The notes under the pieces are model-generated. The model made no database searches. It saw nothing but the letters and a program-made list of their open reading frames with translations, and had not been told where the DNA came from. 64,000 bases of DNA. Origin: Paenibacillus endophyticus (GTDB lineage: Bacteria > Bacillota > Bacilli > Paenibacillales > Paenibacillaceae). Positions 17,378-27,382 of the stretch are shown here, in pieces. Each line of letters opens with the position of its first letter. The stretch's first letter is position 1. The position numbers and the translations under genes were made by a program. The stretch is taken from assembly GCF_014192395.1 (NCBI RefSeq), contig NZ_JACHXW010000001.1, forward strand, positions 590,028-654,027. Direction: 5' to 3'.

Positions 17378-19013
17378 GCTGTTAATCGTGGATGATGAAG
17401 AAATTATTACCGACGGGCTGTACGAGATTCTTAGCAAGCTGCCGATTGATTTGGATATGTACAAAGCGTATTCGGGCGAAGAAGCGCTGCAATGGCTGCG
17501 GAGAACGCGGTTTGACATCGTTCTCTCCGATATCGCAATGCCGGAGATGGACGGTCTGGCCTTGATGGACGAGATTCGATCCAATTGGCCTCATTGCAAG
17601 CTGATCTTTCTTACCGGGTATCATGATTTCGAATCGATGTACCAAGCCATTCAATGGCCTGGCGTCCGATATCTGCTAAAGAGCGAAGGATACAATAAGC
17701 TAATCGATGCAGTAGGCCAAGCGGTACTCGAGATCGAAGAGGAATTGAGGACGGCTGATCTCTTGCAGCGGTCTAAGGAAAGCCAAATCTCTCTAGAGAC
17801 GCTTGCCATTGGCAATTATGTGCGTCATCTTCTGTTCGAGGGAGGTGCAGGCGGTGCGATCGCAGAGAACTTCAGTAGACTGAATATTCCGTTCGATCCT
17901 GTCCTTCCCGTTCTGATCGCCCTTGGCAGCCTGTCCTTGGCGGAGTCGCGCCGCTCTTACGCCGATCGCCAGGAAACGGCCTTGAAGGTGAAGCTGCTGG
18001 CGGACTCGTATCTGGGAAAGCGAACGAGGAGCCTAGGCATAATCGATCGTTATGGCGATCTCGTCTGGCTTGTCCAGCCGCTTCCGTCTTCAGAGATTAA
18101 GGAAATCGGTTTCGAAAATACGGTATCCTTTCTGGAAGGCATGTTCGAGCTCATTCAGGACGCCTGCAAGGAATCGCTGTCCGTTAAGCTGTCCGTCACG
18201 ATGGGGGCGGAAGAGACGGCTTGGGAAACTTTGCCCAAAGCATACGACAAGCTGAGGGAGCATGAGCATCTGCGGGCAGGGGACGGAACGCAAATGGTTC
18301 AATCCGTGCGACTTCGCGAAGCTGAAGCAATCTCTCGGATGCGCTGGCGTTTCCCCGATGAGAAGGCGGGGATGTTGACGGCTCATTTGGAAGGCGGCAG
18401 GAGAGCGGAGTTTTATGGTTTGTTCGATGAATTGACGAGACCTGCCATAGATGGGAGCTGGCCCTCGCCGTATGCTTCGGAGCTGTATTACTCGATCGCT
18501 CTTGCTTTGTTATCCTATTCCAACCGATGGAATGAGCAAGGACAGTTTCCTGCTGGAAACTTCATGCAGTTGGATGCTTTCCCCTCCTGGCAGGAACGCT
18601 TCGGCAGCTTGAAGACGGCCGCGATGGAAATGTTCGATGTGCGGGAGCAAGGGGAACAAAGCCGTGCCATAACAGCGGTCGACAAGATTTGCGCTTTCAT
18701 TGACGAACATATTGCCGAAGATTTATCTCTCGTGCGCCTTGCAGACGAGATTCATCTCAATCCCTCCTATTTGTCCCGGTTGTTCAAGCAGGAGCGCGGC
18801 GTCAAGCTGTCGGAGTATATTGAAGACGCAAGGTTCGCGAAAGCCAAAGACCGGCTTAGGAACACCGATAGCAAAATTGGGGAGATCGGAATAAGTGTGG
18901 GATACGAAGCCGCGCATTCATTCACCCGCGTATTTAAAAAGTGGTCGGGTATGTCACCTCAGGAATTCCGGGAGCAAGCAGGAATGAGGAAACAGACGTC
19001 GAACCGTATATAA
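17373..19013 (+). CDS. AraC-type response regulator, probable ATT start
   Basis: This is a 546-residue regulator. The receiver (about 1-120) has VDDEE, the phospho-acceptor Asp53 in LSDIAMP and the conserved Lys in LLKSEGY; the C-terminal AraC double helix-turn-helix spans about 440-540. The first usual start in frame, GTG 17388, would cut off the first beta strand. The codons before it read (M)RLLIVDDEE from ATT 17373, preceded by a strong AAAGGGGGG, with an in-frame TAG at 17352. I therefore infer a rare ATT initiation overlapping the kinase stop codon, which suggests translational coupling. It is the partner of the kinase at 15614 and the likely activator of the importer at 11895-15559 and the downstream enzymes. 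Confidence 0.85.
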   Translation: MRLLIVDDEEIITDGLYEILSKLPIDLDMYKAYSGEEALQWLRRTRFDIVLSDIAMPEMDGLALMDEIRSNWPHCKLIFLTGYHDFESMYQAIQWPGVRYLLKSEGYNKLIDAVGQAVLEIEEELRTADLLQRSKESQISLETLAIGNYVRHLLFEGGAGGAIAENFSRLNIPFDPVLPVLIALGSLSLAESRRSYADRQETALKVKLLADSYLGKRTRSLGIIDRYGDLVWLVQPLPSSEIKEIGFENTVSFLEGMFELIQDACKESLSVKLSVTMGAEETAWETLPKAYDKLREHEHLRAGDGTQMVQSVRLREAEAISRMRWRFPDEKAGMLTAHLEGGRRAEFYGLFDELTRPAIDGSWPSPYASELYYSIALALLSYSNRWNEQGQFPAGNFMQLDAFPSWQERFGSLKTAAMEMFDVREQGEQSRAITAVDKICAFIDEHIAEDLSLVRLADEIHLNPSYLSRLFKQERGVKLSEYIEDARFAKAKDRLRNTDSKIGEIGISVGYEAAHSFTRVFKKWSGMSPQEFREQAGMRKQTSNRI

Positions 19014-19048
19014 GCAAAGATTGAACTTGAAGGTGGTTGTAAGAGATT

Positions 19049-19807
19049 ATGCCGATCATACAAGCCGTTGAACGGGCGCTGCTCATTCTTGATTTATTCG
19101 ACGAGAGGACCCCTGAGCTGAAGATAACGGAAATTAGCGCCAGAATGGGATTGCACAAGAGCACGGTTCATTCGTTGGTGAAGACGCTCCAGGGTCGCGG
19201 CTATATGGAACAAGACGTCGATACGGGGAAATATCGCCTTGGTTTGCGGCTAATCGAGAAGGGGCAGCAATTGCTGCAGTCAATGGACATTAGGCAGGTT
19301 GCCAAGACTAGCCTGGAGCAATACACGCAGAGTACCGGTCAGACAACGCATTTGGTCATTTTGGACGGGGATGAAGGCGTATATATTGATAAGGTGGAAG
19401 GCGATCTCGCCCCGATCCGTTATTCGCGGGTAGGCAGGCGCGTCATGCTGCATACCAGTTCCGTCGGCAAGCTATTATGTGCCTATCAGCCGGAGAATTG
19501 GATCGAAGGTTTGCTTGAGCGTTACGATTTCGTTCGACTGACAGAGAAGACCATCATCGGCGCGGCCGCATTCCGCCGCGAGCTGGAGCTGGTCAGATTG
19601 CGCGGTTATTCTATCGACGACGAGGAAAACGAAATCGGCGTCAGGTGCGCGGCCGTACCGGTGTTCGATCATCATGGGCTAGTATCGGCGGCAATCAGCG
19701 TCTCGACGTTACGTTCCCGTGTAGACGATCAGCAGCTCGAGAGGTTAATCGTCGAATTGAATCAAGCCGCAGCCGGAATTTCCCAAAAACTGGGGCACCG
19801 GGCGTAG
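19049..19807 (+). CDS. IclR-family transcriptional regulator
   Basis: This 252-residue protein has an N-terminal winged helix (about residues 5-65; MGLHKSTVHSLVKTL is the recognition region) and a C-terminal ligand-binding GAF-like IclR domain (about 75-250, with ALEQY-like SLEQYTQSTGQTTHL and the conserved ISVS stretch). Members commonly control aromatic or sugar-acid catabolism. It precedes three enzymes for pentonate breakdown and is likely their local repressor or activator, with a keto-deoxy acid as possible inducer. It starts 35 bases after the response regulator and has GAAGGTGG as ribosome binding site. Confidence 0.9.
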   Translation: MPIIQAVERALLILDLFDERTPELKITEISARMGLHKSTVHSLVKTLQGRGYMEQDVDTGKYRLGLRLIEKGQQLLQSMDIRQVAKTSLEQYTQSTGQTTHLVILDGDEGVYIDKVEGDLAPIRYSRVGRRVMLHTSSVGKLLCAYQPENWIEGLLERYDFVRLTEKTIIGAAAFRRELELVRLRGYSIDDEENEIGVRCAAVPVFDHHGLVSAAISVSTLRSRVDDQQLERLIVELNQAAAGISQKLGHRA

Positions 19808-19844
19808 TTGTTCACTTCTACCTACAATAATGTGCCAAAACACA

Positions 19845-19905
19845 CCTCTAAACGCGGTCGCTCATCTTCGAGTGGATCGAATAGAGGTTTTACAATAGCT
19901 ATAAT
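19845..19905 (+). promoter_or_regulatory. Possible promoter and inverted repeat before the pentonate genes
   Basis: A perfect -10 TATAAT lies at 19900-19905 and a widely spaced inverted repeat CCTCTA (19845-19850) / TAGAGG (19882-19887) flanks the expected -35 region. The -35 itself is poor. This could be the IclR-controlled promoter of the catabolic genes that start at 19946. Confidence 0.35.
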
Positions 19906-19945
19906 ACAGAACGCTGTACTACATTATAAAACGAGGAGAGATGTT

Positions 19946-20823
19946 ATGAGGTTAATACGATATCAGGATGGAGTGCGGAAAGCACTTGCGGCGGTAACTG
20001 ACGAAGAGACGGCTTTCGCGTTGAAGGACAATGATGTATGGGAATTGTTCCACAGGGCAGAGCAGCAGGGCAAGACGCCGCTCGAGATCATCAATGCCGA
20101 TATATCTGACGGTACGCCTTTGGTAGAAGAGTGGAATACGCTCGAGCTGCTTTCTCCGGTGGATGCCCCGGAGATATGGGCGGCAGGCGTCACTTACCAG
20201 CGAAGCCGAGAAGCGCGCAACTACGAAGCGACCGGCGGCAAGGCGGATGCAGGGGCAACGTTTTATGATCTTGTCTACGATGCCGAACGCCCTGAACTGT
20301 TCTTTAAGTCAACATCTGCGCGTACGGTCGGTCCCGGAGGGAATGTCATGCTTCGCAGCGATTCCACTTGGCAGGTGCCTGAGCCCGAGCTTGGACTCGT
20401 ATTAAATGCCGCTGGGGATATCGTGGCGTACACGATTGGCAACGACATGAGCTGCCGGGATCTTGAAGGAGAGAATCCGCTGTATCTCCCGCAAGCGAAG
20501 ATCTGGAAGCAGTCCTGCTCAATCGGGCCAGCCATTCGGCTCGCCGAAACGACACAGGATCCTTATGATCTGGACATGGGGCTGCGCATCTACCGGAACG
20601 AAGAAGTCGTTGTCGACATAGCAGCGAATACAGGGCTGCTGAAGCGGCGACTGGATGAGCTGGTATCCTTTTAAAGCGAGACAATCTTTTGTTCGACGGG
20701 ACGGTGCTACTAACGGGGACTTGCTTGGTTCCTCCGGACAACTTCACGCTGCAGCCGCATGATCGCATTGAAATCGAGATTAAGCATATCGGAACGTTAA
20801 TCAATCATGTCGTAGCCCAATGA
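19946..20823 (+). pseudogene. FAH-family 2-keto-3-deoxy-pentonate dehydratase (XylX-like), frameshifted
   Basis: The fumarylacetoacetate-hydrolase fold is clear: EPELGLVL (about residue 150) with metal-ligand acids, and the XylX-type stretches DMSCRDLEGENPLYLPQAK and CSIGPAI. In the Weimberg pathway this enzyme converts 2-keto-3-deoxy-pentonate to 2-oxoglutarate semialdehyde. The frame stops at 20674, but the family C-terminus continues in another frame to the TGA at 20821-20823 ([33 protein letters not shown]). Restoring one T to the run at 20669-20672 joins the two. The start is ATG 19946, with CGAGGAG upstream. This is either a recent inactivating mutation or a homopolymer sequencing error; the flanking genes are intact. 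Confidence 0.85.
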
Positions 20824-20852
20824 AGGGCATAAAAAAAGGAGGAGAGCCGAAT

Positions 20853-22310
20853 ATGGAGGCTTTACAGAACTATTCAAATTATATCGGCGGCGCGTGGTTG
20901 CCGCCGCAACGAGGGGAATCGACGACAAGCGTCAACCCGGCGGACCGGAACGAAGTCGTCGGCTGCGTTCCACTGTCGACTCGGGAAGATCTCGAAATGG
21001 CCGTTTCTGCGGCAAACGCGGAGCGCGGGTCCTGGCGCAAGCTCTCGGGCGCGCAGCGAGGCGCATTTCTTTATAAAGCGGCTGATGCGTTGGAAAGACG
21101 GCTTGAAGAGATTGGCCGTATGATGACGCGCGAAATGGGCAAGACGCTGGCGGAAGCGAAAGGGGAAGCAGCCCGTGGAGCGGCCATTCTGCGCTATTAT
21201 GCCGGCGAAGGCATGCGTAAGATCGGAGATGTCATTCCTGCTTCGGACGCCGATGCGTTCATGTTCACGACACGCGTCCCATTAGGCGTGGTTGGGGCCA
21301 TTACGCCGTGGAACTTTCCGGTTGCGATTCCGATCTGGAAGATCGCTCCGGCCTTGATTTATGGCAACGCGGTTGTATGGAAACCAGCCTTGGAAACGGC
21401 GGTCACCTCGGTACTCGTGATGGAGTGCTTCCATGAGGCCGGTCTGCCGAAAGGCGTTCTGAATATGGTCATCGGTGAAGGGAAGGAAATCGGGCAAGGT
21501 ATTGCCGAGCATCCGGATGTACATGGCATCACTTTTACGGGCTCGAATGCGGTAGGGAAGTCCGTCGGACAGGCGGCTTTCACTCGCGGCGCAAAATATC
21601 AGTTAGAGATGGGCGGGAAAAACCCTATTATTGTGGCAGCCGATGCGGATCTTGATTTGGCAGTGGAGGCGACGATCAGCGGCGGGTTCAAGTCAACGGG
21701 CCAGAAGTGCACGGCGACGAGCCGCGTAATCGTCGTACAGGATGTGTACGACGCTTTTCGTAATAAATTAATTGAAAAAACGGCTTCGATCCGGGTTGGA
21801 AACGGCTTGTCAGAATCTACTTGGCTTGGACCTTGCGCCAACGAGAAGCAATATGAGACGGTGCTGGCCTATATTCGGACTGGTAAGGAAGAAGGGGCGA
21901 AGTTATTGATTGGCGGGTCGCGGCCTGAAGAAGAGGAGCTCCGGAACGGGTATTACGTCACTCCCGCGGTTTTCGAGGACGTCCATTCGCATATGGCTAT
22001 CGCGCAGGAAGAAATCTTCGGCCCGGTGCTTTCGCTGATGAAGGCAGCGGATTTGGCAGCGGCTATCGAGCTGGCTAACGATGTGCCGTTCGGGCTCAGC
22101 GCATCGCTTTATACAAAGGATATCGCGACCGCTCTTGCATTCGTACAGGAGATGGAAGCGGGACTTGTGCGCATTAATGCCGAAACAGCAGGCGTAGAGC
22201 TTCAGGCGCCGTTTGGAGGAATGAAAGGTTCCAGCTCCCATTCAAGGGAACAAGGACAGGCGGCGATCGAATTTTTCACTTCGGTCAAGACGGTATTCAT
22301 GAAGCCATGA
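20853..22310 (+). CDS. Aldehyde dehydrogenase, probable 2-oxoglutarate semialdehyde dehydrogenase
   Basis: This 485-residue NAD(P)-dependent aldehyde dehydrogenase has [17 protein letters not shown] in the cofactor-binding half, the catalytic Glu in LEMGGKNP (about residue 252) and the catalytic Cys286 in GQKCTATSR. Its closest functional group by context is the KGSADH/GucD class, which oxidises 2-oxoglutarate semialdehyde to 2-oxoglutarate, the last step of the Weimberg route. ATG 20853 is used because AAAGGAGG lies just upstream; the in-frame ATG 20820 overlaps the end of the FAH gene. It is 30 bases from the dehydratase gene, so they are co-transcribed. Confidence 0.88.
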   Translation: MEALQNYSNYIGGAWLPPQRGESTTSVNPADRNEVVGCVPLSTREDLEMAVSAANAERGSWRKLSGAQRGAFLYKAADALERRLEEIGRMMTREMGKTLAEAKGEAARGAAILRYYAGEGMRKIGDVIPASDADAFMFTTRVPLGVVGAITPWNFPVAIPIWKIAPALIYGNAVVWKPALETAVTSVLVMECFHEAGLPKGVLNMVIGEGKEIGQGIAEHPDVHGITFTGSNAVGKSVGQAAFTRGAKYQLEMGGKNPIIVAADADLDLAVEATISGGFKSTGQKCTATSRVIVVQDVYDAFRNKLIEKTASIRVGNGLSESTWLGPCANEKQYETVLAYIRTGKEEGAKLLIGGSRPEEEELRNGYYVTPAVFEDVHSHMAIAQEEIFGPVLSLMKAADLAAAIELANDVPFGLSASLYTKDIATALAFVQEMEAGLVRINAETAGVELQAPFGGMKGSSSHSREQGQAAIEFFTSVKTVFMKP

Positions 22311-22340
22311 TCGGCTTCCATCCAGAAGGAGGAGCGAGGA

Positions 22341-24326
22341 ATGAACAAGGACTGGGAACGCATCGTGGAGCCCCGCGGCGACGAGCTCTACCGGATTTCC
22401 ACCCATGCGTCGGGGCCGCCGGGATCATTGCCGCTTACACCGGAGCTGTTAAGAGAACGGCCTAGCGGCGACTTGTTCGGTTGGTCTCAGAATGTGGGGA
22501 TGGGCTTGCCAGCATCTCGCTTGGGAGGAAAGGAGATTTTGCTTTTAAGTACGCTGGGAGGCATACGGCGGGATGACGGCAAGCCTGTTGCCTTAGGTTA
22601 CCACACGGGCCACTGGGAAGTCGGTCTTTTAATGGAAGCCGCAGCTGAGGAGATCAGCGCGGCAGGCGGGATTCCATTCGCGGGTTATGTCAGTGATCCA
22701 TGCGATGGCAGGTCGCAAGGGACAACGGGGATGTTCGATTCGTTGCCATACCGGAATGATGCTGCGATCGTGCTTCGGCGGCTGATTCGTTCATTGCCGA
22801 CACGCAAGGCCGTAATTGGCGTCGCGACTTGCGACAAGGGATTGCCCGCCATGATGCTTGCCTTGGCGGGAACGCCTTCGCTGCCTGGAATTATCGTGCC
22901 CGGCGGCGTGACGCTGCCGCCGACGTTTGGCGAAGACGCGGGCAAGGTGCAGTCCATTGGCGCACGATACGCGAACGGAGACATCACGCTTGAGGAAGCC
23001 GCGGACATGGGATGCCGGGCATGCGCCACCCCTGGCGGCGGCTGTCAGTTTCTCGGTACGGCGGGAACGTCGCAGGTCGTAGCGGAAGCGCTCGGTCTGA
23101 CGGTGCCACATGCCGCGCTCGCCCCATCCGGTCAGCCGATATGGACCGAGCTTGCCCGCCAATCGGCGAGGGCGGCCATATCTGCAGCGGAGCAAGGAGT
23201 TACCGTCGGCCGGATTCTAACCGATTCCGCGATTCGCAACGCCATGGTCGTTCATGCCGCGTTCGGCGGATCGACGAATCTGCTTCTGCATATCCCCGCG
23301 ATTGCCCAGGCGGCGGGGCTGCGTGTCCCCGATGTCAACGATTGGACGGCTATTAATCGCAGCGTCCCCCGCATAGTAAGCGTATTGCCGAACGGCCCTG
23401 TGCCACATACGACGGTTCGCGCGTTCCTTGCGGGCGGCGTACCGGAAGTTATGCTCCGTCTGAGAGGGCTCGGGCTGCTAGACGAATCGGCATTAACTGT
23501 ATCAGGCAAGACATGGGGAGAAGTGCTTGATTGGTGGGAATCCTCCGAACGGAGGCAGCGCGTGCGGGACTTGCTGTGCAGCATTGATGGCATCGACCCG
23601 GATACGGTCATCTATTCTGCGAAGAACGCAAAGGCCGCTGGAATGGCTTCTACCGTAACCTTCCCGATCGGTAATCTCGCGCCGGAGGGTTCAGTCATCA
23701 AATCGGCTGCCATTGACCCTTCTGTCGTAAACGAGAACGGCGTATACAAGCATTTGGGGCAAGTCAAGGTGTTTACGACGGAGCGAGACGCTATTAAGGC
23801 GATAAAAACCGGACATATATCGGCAGGTGACATTATGGCCCTAATCGGCAGAGGGCCGAGCGGTACCGGCATGGAAGAAACGTATCAGCTTACGTCCGCT
23901 CTTAAACATCTGCCGTACGGCAAAGAGGTGTCTTTGCTTACCGATGCGCGCTTCTCCGGCGTATCGACAGGCGCATGCATCGGCCATATCGGTCCGGAAG
24001 CATTGGCAGGAGGACCGATCTCCAAGCTGCGAGACGGGGATTGGGTCGAAATCGTAGTCGATTTAATTAATCTATCTGGTAAGATTAATTTCGTAGGAGA
24101 AGGTGCCGATCGTTTCGACTACGAGGAAGGAGCGCGGCGATTGCAAGGCCGTCTGCCCCATCCCATGCTTGCGCCAGATCCGGGCCTGCCGGACGATACG
24201 CGACTGTGGGCCGCGCTTCAAGCCGCCAGCGGCGGAATCTGGCGGGGCAGCGTCTACGACGTGGACCGGATCGTCAAGCTGCTGGAGGCCGGAAAGGAAG
24301 CGATGGACTCCGAAATCCGGAAGTAG
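22341..24326 (+). CDS. YjhG/YagF-type pentonate (xylonate) dehydratase
   Basis: This 661-residue member of the IlvD/Edd dehydratase superfamily is of the length typical for YjhG/YagF. It removes water from a pentonate (D-xylonate in characterised members) to give the 2-keto-3-deoxy acid. Likely iron-sulfur ligands are the cysteines in [19 protein letters not shown] and [15 protein letters not shown]. The active-site region [20 protein letters not shown] near residue 535 is conserved. AAGGAGGAGCG precedes the ATG. It closes the operon with the FAH and aldehyde dehydrogenase genes. A sugar dehydrogenase and lactonase that would make the pentonate are not in the window. Confidence 0.9.
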   Translation: MNKDWERIVEPRGDELYRISTHASGPPGSLPLTPELLRERPSGDLFGWSQNVGMGLPASRLGGKEILLLSTLGGIRRDDGKPVALGYHTGHWEVGLLMEAAAEEISAAGGIPFAGYVSDPCDGRSQGTTGMFDSLPYRNDAAIVLRRLIRSLPTRKAVIGVATCDKGLPAMMLALAGTPSLPGIIVPGGVTLPPTFGEDAGKVQSIGARYANGDITLEEAADMGCRACATPGGGCQFLGTAGTSQVVAEALGLTVPHAALAPSGQPIWTELARQSARAAISAAEQGVTVGRILTDSAIRNAMVVHAAFGGSTNLLLHIPAIAQAAGLRVPDVNDWTAINRSVPRIVSVLPNGPVPHTTVRAFLAGGVPEVMLRLRGLGLLDESALTVSGKTWGEVLDWWESSERRQRVRDLLCSIDGIDPDTVIYSAKNAKAAGMASTVTFPIGNLAPEGSVIKSAAIDPSVVNENGVYKHLGQVKVFTTERDAIKAIKTGHISAGDIMALIGRGPSGTGMEETYQLTSALKHLPYGKEVSLLTDARFSGVSTGACIGHIGPEALAGGPISKLRDGDWVEIVVDLINLSGKINFVGEGADRFDYEEGARRLQGRLPHPMLAPDPGLPDDTRLWAALQAASGGIWRGSVYDVDRIVKLLEAGKEAMDSEIRK

Positions 24327-24880
24327 AATGAGGTCTATGGGTTCTGAGGATACTCTGAATTGGGCAATTATTTAGTGCAACACTGAGTGAGGGAAAGATG
24401 TTACAGCTGAAGTTGTTTCGAGAATTTCCTGATTAGGATATTGGATGCTACTGTGTGAAAAATGCCTTTGTCTTCAATTGGCCTTGGTCCTGAATTCTAC
24501 GGGACTAAAAACATGATAAAATATAATTTTATAATAGGAGATGCCGCATTCGATATACTAGGTGTATTCAAGTGCCGGCTGTGCAAGGAAAATCGTTTAT
24601 GTATATGCGAATTGGCCCTATTCGCTTTGGGTATTCGAAGTATATTAAACAATTGAATACACGAAACAAAAGGAGAGTTCACTTGTGGACTCTCCTTTTG
24701 TTCTCCGGACAGACGCCAGTGGACTGGAATCGACTCAGTAGTTTATTTCGGTTTAATCTTGATTCTTAATTACGGCATTGGACTATCTAATGGCTACTCC
24801 GATCAGCCGCCGCAACCGAAAGGCCATACGATACATGCCGGTGCTGTAAAGGTCAGGAAGCGGGTCATTAGGCTAAGTCT
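24327..24880. other. Intergenic region with terminator, no gene recognised
   Basis: About 550 bases between the dehydratase and the convergent methyltransferase. It contains the strong hairpin at 24665-24706. The AT-rich stretch 24440-24660 and a 64-codon open frame in it look like nothing I recognise and lack a ribosome binding site; decayed sequence is possible. Confidence 0.5.
24665..24706. terminator. Rho-independent terminator
   Basis: AACAAAAGGAGAGT (24665-24678) pairs perfectly with ACTCTCCTTTTGTT (24689-24702) over a 10-base loop, between convergent genes. The A/T ends allow action in both directions. Confidence 0.8.
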
Positions 24881-25639
24881 TTATTTGTCTGCAACTATGG
24901 CAAACATCGGACGATATTTATTCAGAATTTGCTCTGGTCTCGATTGAAGCTCTACATCGAAGCCGTGCAGAGAGGTTACCTGCTGAAAGCCGATATGGGT
25001 GAGCAATCCAATATCCCAAGCCGGCCGTTTCACATATGTAAGCGGGAGTGTTAACGCAATGTGATCGCCCTCTGAAATTTCTTCTTCCGTTCGGTAAGGA
25101 ACATAACCCGCAGCAATCGCTTCTTGCATGGCCAACTTAAACAAAGCCGCTTCTTTGGGATCCGTGAGAAATAAGTTCCAATTCCCATCGAAAATGATCA
25201 CCTGTCCACACTCGCCCAACCATGAATGCCAACGTTCGTAGACCGCTACCGGATTCGGTAAAAACCAGGTTACGTTTCGGGAAATAATTAAATCAAACGA
25301 ATGCGTTGGTTTATAATCCAAAATATCCGACTGTATGATTGAAATGTCGCATTCGTATTTGATTGCGTTTTTGTTTGCCTTGGCAATCATTTCTGGGGAT
25401 GAGTCGATTGCGGTAACTTGGTGTCCCATACGCGAGAGAAGAATGCTGAAAAAGCCTGGGCCTGTACCGACGTCGAGAATCTTCAATGATGGTTTATCTT
25501 TCAGTAGTTTGCTAAGTATTGCTTCCCATTTCCCATAGGAATCGTTCATGATCTCATTGTCTATAATGCCATCATAGATGTCGGCTCCTTTATCCCAGTA
25601 ATCTTGATGCTCTTTTAGCTGCTGTTTATTGATAGTCAT
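24881..25639 (-). CDS. Class I SAM-dependent methyltransferase
   Basis: This 252-residue cytoplasmic enzyme has motif I LDVGTGPGFFSI (about residues 56-67) for S-adenosylmethionine binding, an acidic residue after strand 2 (AIDSS) and motif IV SFDLIISRN, as in the Methyltransf_11/25 group. The substrate is unknown. The start is ATG 25639, six bases after AAGGAGA; the upstream in-frame GTG 25645 abuts that site. It is transcribed away from a NikABCDE-like importer across a 139-base gap that holds a Zur-box-like palindrome, suggesting a role linked to metal supply, possibly modification of a metal-binding small molecule. That link is inference. Confidence 0.85.
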   Translation of the reverse strand: MTINKQQLKEHQDYWDKGADIYDGIIDNEIMNDSYGKWEAILSKLLKDKPSLKILDVGTGPGFFSILLSRMGHQVTAIDSSPEMIAKANKNAIKYECDISIIQSDILDYKPTHSFDLIISRNVTWFLPNPVAVYERWHSWLGECGQVIIFDGNWNLFLTDPKEAALFKLAMQEAIAAGYVPYRTEEEISEGDHIALTLPLTYVKRPAWDIGLLTHIGFQQVTSLHGFDVELQSRPEQILNKYRPMFAIVADK

Positions 25640-25685
25640 ATACACTCTCCTTGTTTAACGATTGCTTTTATAAAAAGCTTGCTAT

Positions 25686-25700
25686 TAGTAATTGTTACGA
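25686..25700. promoter_or_regulatory. Zur-box-like operator in a divergent promoter region
   Basis: TAGTAATTGTTACGA matches the Bacillus Zur operator core TCGTAATNATTACGA at 12 of 14 fixed positions, and the palindrome lies midway between the methyltransferase and the metal importer. Zur is a Fur-family zinc repressor, and opine-metallophore systems are among its known targets. PerR or Fur boxes are related in shape, so the metal is not settled. Confidence 0.5.
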
Positions 25701-25778
25701 TTAATATTAAAACTCAGTTAGCTGCTTAAGTCAAGCTGGCCGAATATACATATCTTTTTTACATCAGGAGGATGAATC

Positions 25779-27380
25779 ATGTTTAAACGATTTACGGGTT
25801 TACTTTTTGTTGCAATGAGCATAGTGCTAGTTCTTTCCTCATGCTCTGCGGGGACAGAGACAACGTCTGTGGAAAAGGAGCAAATGGTGAAACGTATTAC
25901 AGTAGCGATTACTCAGGATCTAAAAGGGGATAAGCTGGACGCTACTACCTATAATGGTGCAAGGGCCGTTCAAACATCAATTTATGATGCTTTGGTGGAT
26001 TTCGGCGAAGCCGGGGAAATTAAACCAAGTCTTGCCGAGAAGTGGGAAGTTTCCGATGATGGCAAGACCTATACGTTTCACTTGCGAGAAGGCGTGTTAT
26101 TCTCCGATGGCAGTCCGCTCACCTCGGAAGCGGTGAAGTTCTCTATTCAGCGTTCCGTTGCCAACGAGGAAACGGCTTCACTTGAAATCAGCAGAAAGCT
26201 AGACAAAGTAGAAACGCCGGATGCGAAAACAGTGGTGCTTACTTTTAAGGAAATTGCGTCACAAGCCTTGCTGGAGCTTAGCCAAGCAAGGCCGCTACGG
26301 ATTATGAGCCCGAATGCTGTAACCCCAGCTGGAGATATTAATGGTGAGTTTGTGAAGCCTATCGGCACAGGGCCTTGGCAACTAGAAAGCTACAAGGAAG
26401 CCGCGGAGACAGTACTTGCAGCTAATGTACACTATTGGAAAGAGCCGGCATCGAAGTATCTACTTGTATTCAAAGTGATAACTGATCCGCAGGCTCGTGT
26501 ATTAGCGCTTCAGAATGGTGAAATTGATATCGCAGGCGGCGAGACAGGCAACATTCCTTACGAAAACCTGTCCTTATTCGAGAACAACAATAAATTCCAA
26601 ATTGAAAATAATGCCAGTACAATGTCATATTTTATGGTTATTAATCAGAAAAATGAGTTTTTAGCGGACCAAAACATCAGGAAGGCGCTGAACTACGGCA
26701 CCGATACGAGTAAGATGATGAGCGGTAAAGGCGCAAGCGTTGCAGGTTTGTTCCAAAGCACGGTTGCTTTCGTTACAAAGGACAACCAACCCGCTTATGT
26801 ATATAGCGTTGATCAAGCAAAGCAAGCTATAGAGGCATCAGGCTTTCGATGGAATGACAGTAGCAAGCTATACGAAAAAGAGGGTAAACCAATTTCATTG
26901 AGACTCGTTATTCAAACGGAGGAATACCCGGAGTGGAAAGAAATGGCGGAGATCTTCCAGGACCAAATGAAGAACATTGGCGTAAAAGTTGATATTTTAA
27001 ACCAAGAGCGTGCTTCATACTATGACGCGCTATGGACGAACAAGGAGTATGACCTTCTTTTATATCGCACCTACACGGATGCTCAGCTTCCATATCGTTT
27101 CTTGACATCCTTGTTCTATCATACACAAGAGACGCCTGGAGTCGCATTTCAGGATGAGATTTTAACCGATTATTTGGATACGATAGCCGGATACACTAAA
27201 TCAAAGGAGCAACAACCGATTTATGACCTCATTTTTAATAGACTTTATGAAGAAGCAATGACCGTACCCATCTATTATACAAAGCAGACCTTCATCCATA
27301 GCAGCAAAATTAAAGGGTTCACATTTGGTTCGATCGAGGATAATCCTGTCAAATGGCATCTATTGACCATCGAGGACTAG
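25779..27380 (+). CDS. nikA: Nickel/metallophore-binding lipoprotein, NikA/CntA-like
   Basis: This 533-residue member of the SBP_bac_5 (peptide/nickel) family has a lipoprotein signal with lipidated Cys22 (lipobox LSSC). Family features are LAEKWEVSDDGKTYTFHLRE near residue 85, a GTGPWQLESY segment near 200, and LALQNGEIDIAGGE near 245, all strongly NikA-like. Members bind Ni(II)-chelator complexes (NikA) or opine metallophores such as staphylopine (CntA). It is the first gene of a compact five-gene operon. The actual ligand cannot be read from sequence; zinc is suggested by the upstream Zur-like box. Confidence 0.85.
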   Translation: MFKRFTGLLFVAMSIVLVLSSCSAGTETTSVEKEQMVKRITVAITQDLKGDKLDATTYNGARAVQTSIYDALVDFGEAGEIKPSLAEKWEVSDDGKTYTFHLREGVLFSDGSPLTSEAVKFSIQRSVANEETASLEISRKLDKVETPDAKTVVLTFKEIASQALLELSQARPLRIMSPNAVTPAGDINGEFVKPIGTGPWQLESYKEAAETVLAANVHYWKEPASKYLLVFKVITDPQARVLALQNGEIDIAGGETGNIPYENLSLFENNNKFQIENNASTMSYFMVINQKNEFLADQNIRKALNYGTDTSKMMSGKGASVAGLFQSTVAFVTKDNQPAYVYSVDQAKQAIEASGFRWNDSSKLYEKEGKPISLRLVIQTEEYPEWKEMAEIFQDQMKNIGVKVDILNQERASYYDALWTNKEYDLLLYRTYTDAQLPYRFLTSLFYHTQETPGVAFQDEILTDYLDTIAGYTKSKEQQPIYDLIFNRLYEEAMTVPIYYTKQTFIHSSKIKGFTFGSIEDNPVKWHLLTIED

Positions 27381-27382
27381 AT

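Noticed and set aside
24462..24656. 64-codon open frame between dehydratase and methyltransferase
   Set aside because: No ribosome binding site, cysteine-rich but unrecognisable; probably chance in an AT-rich gap.
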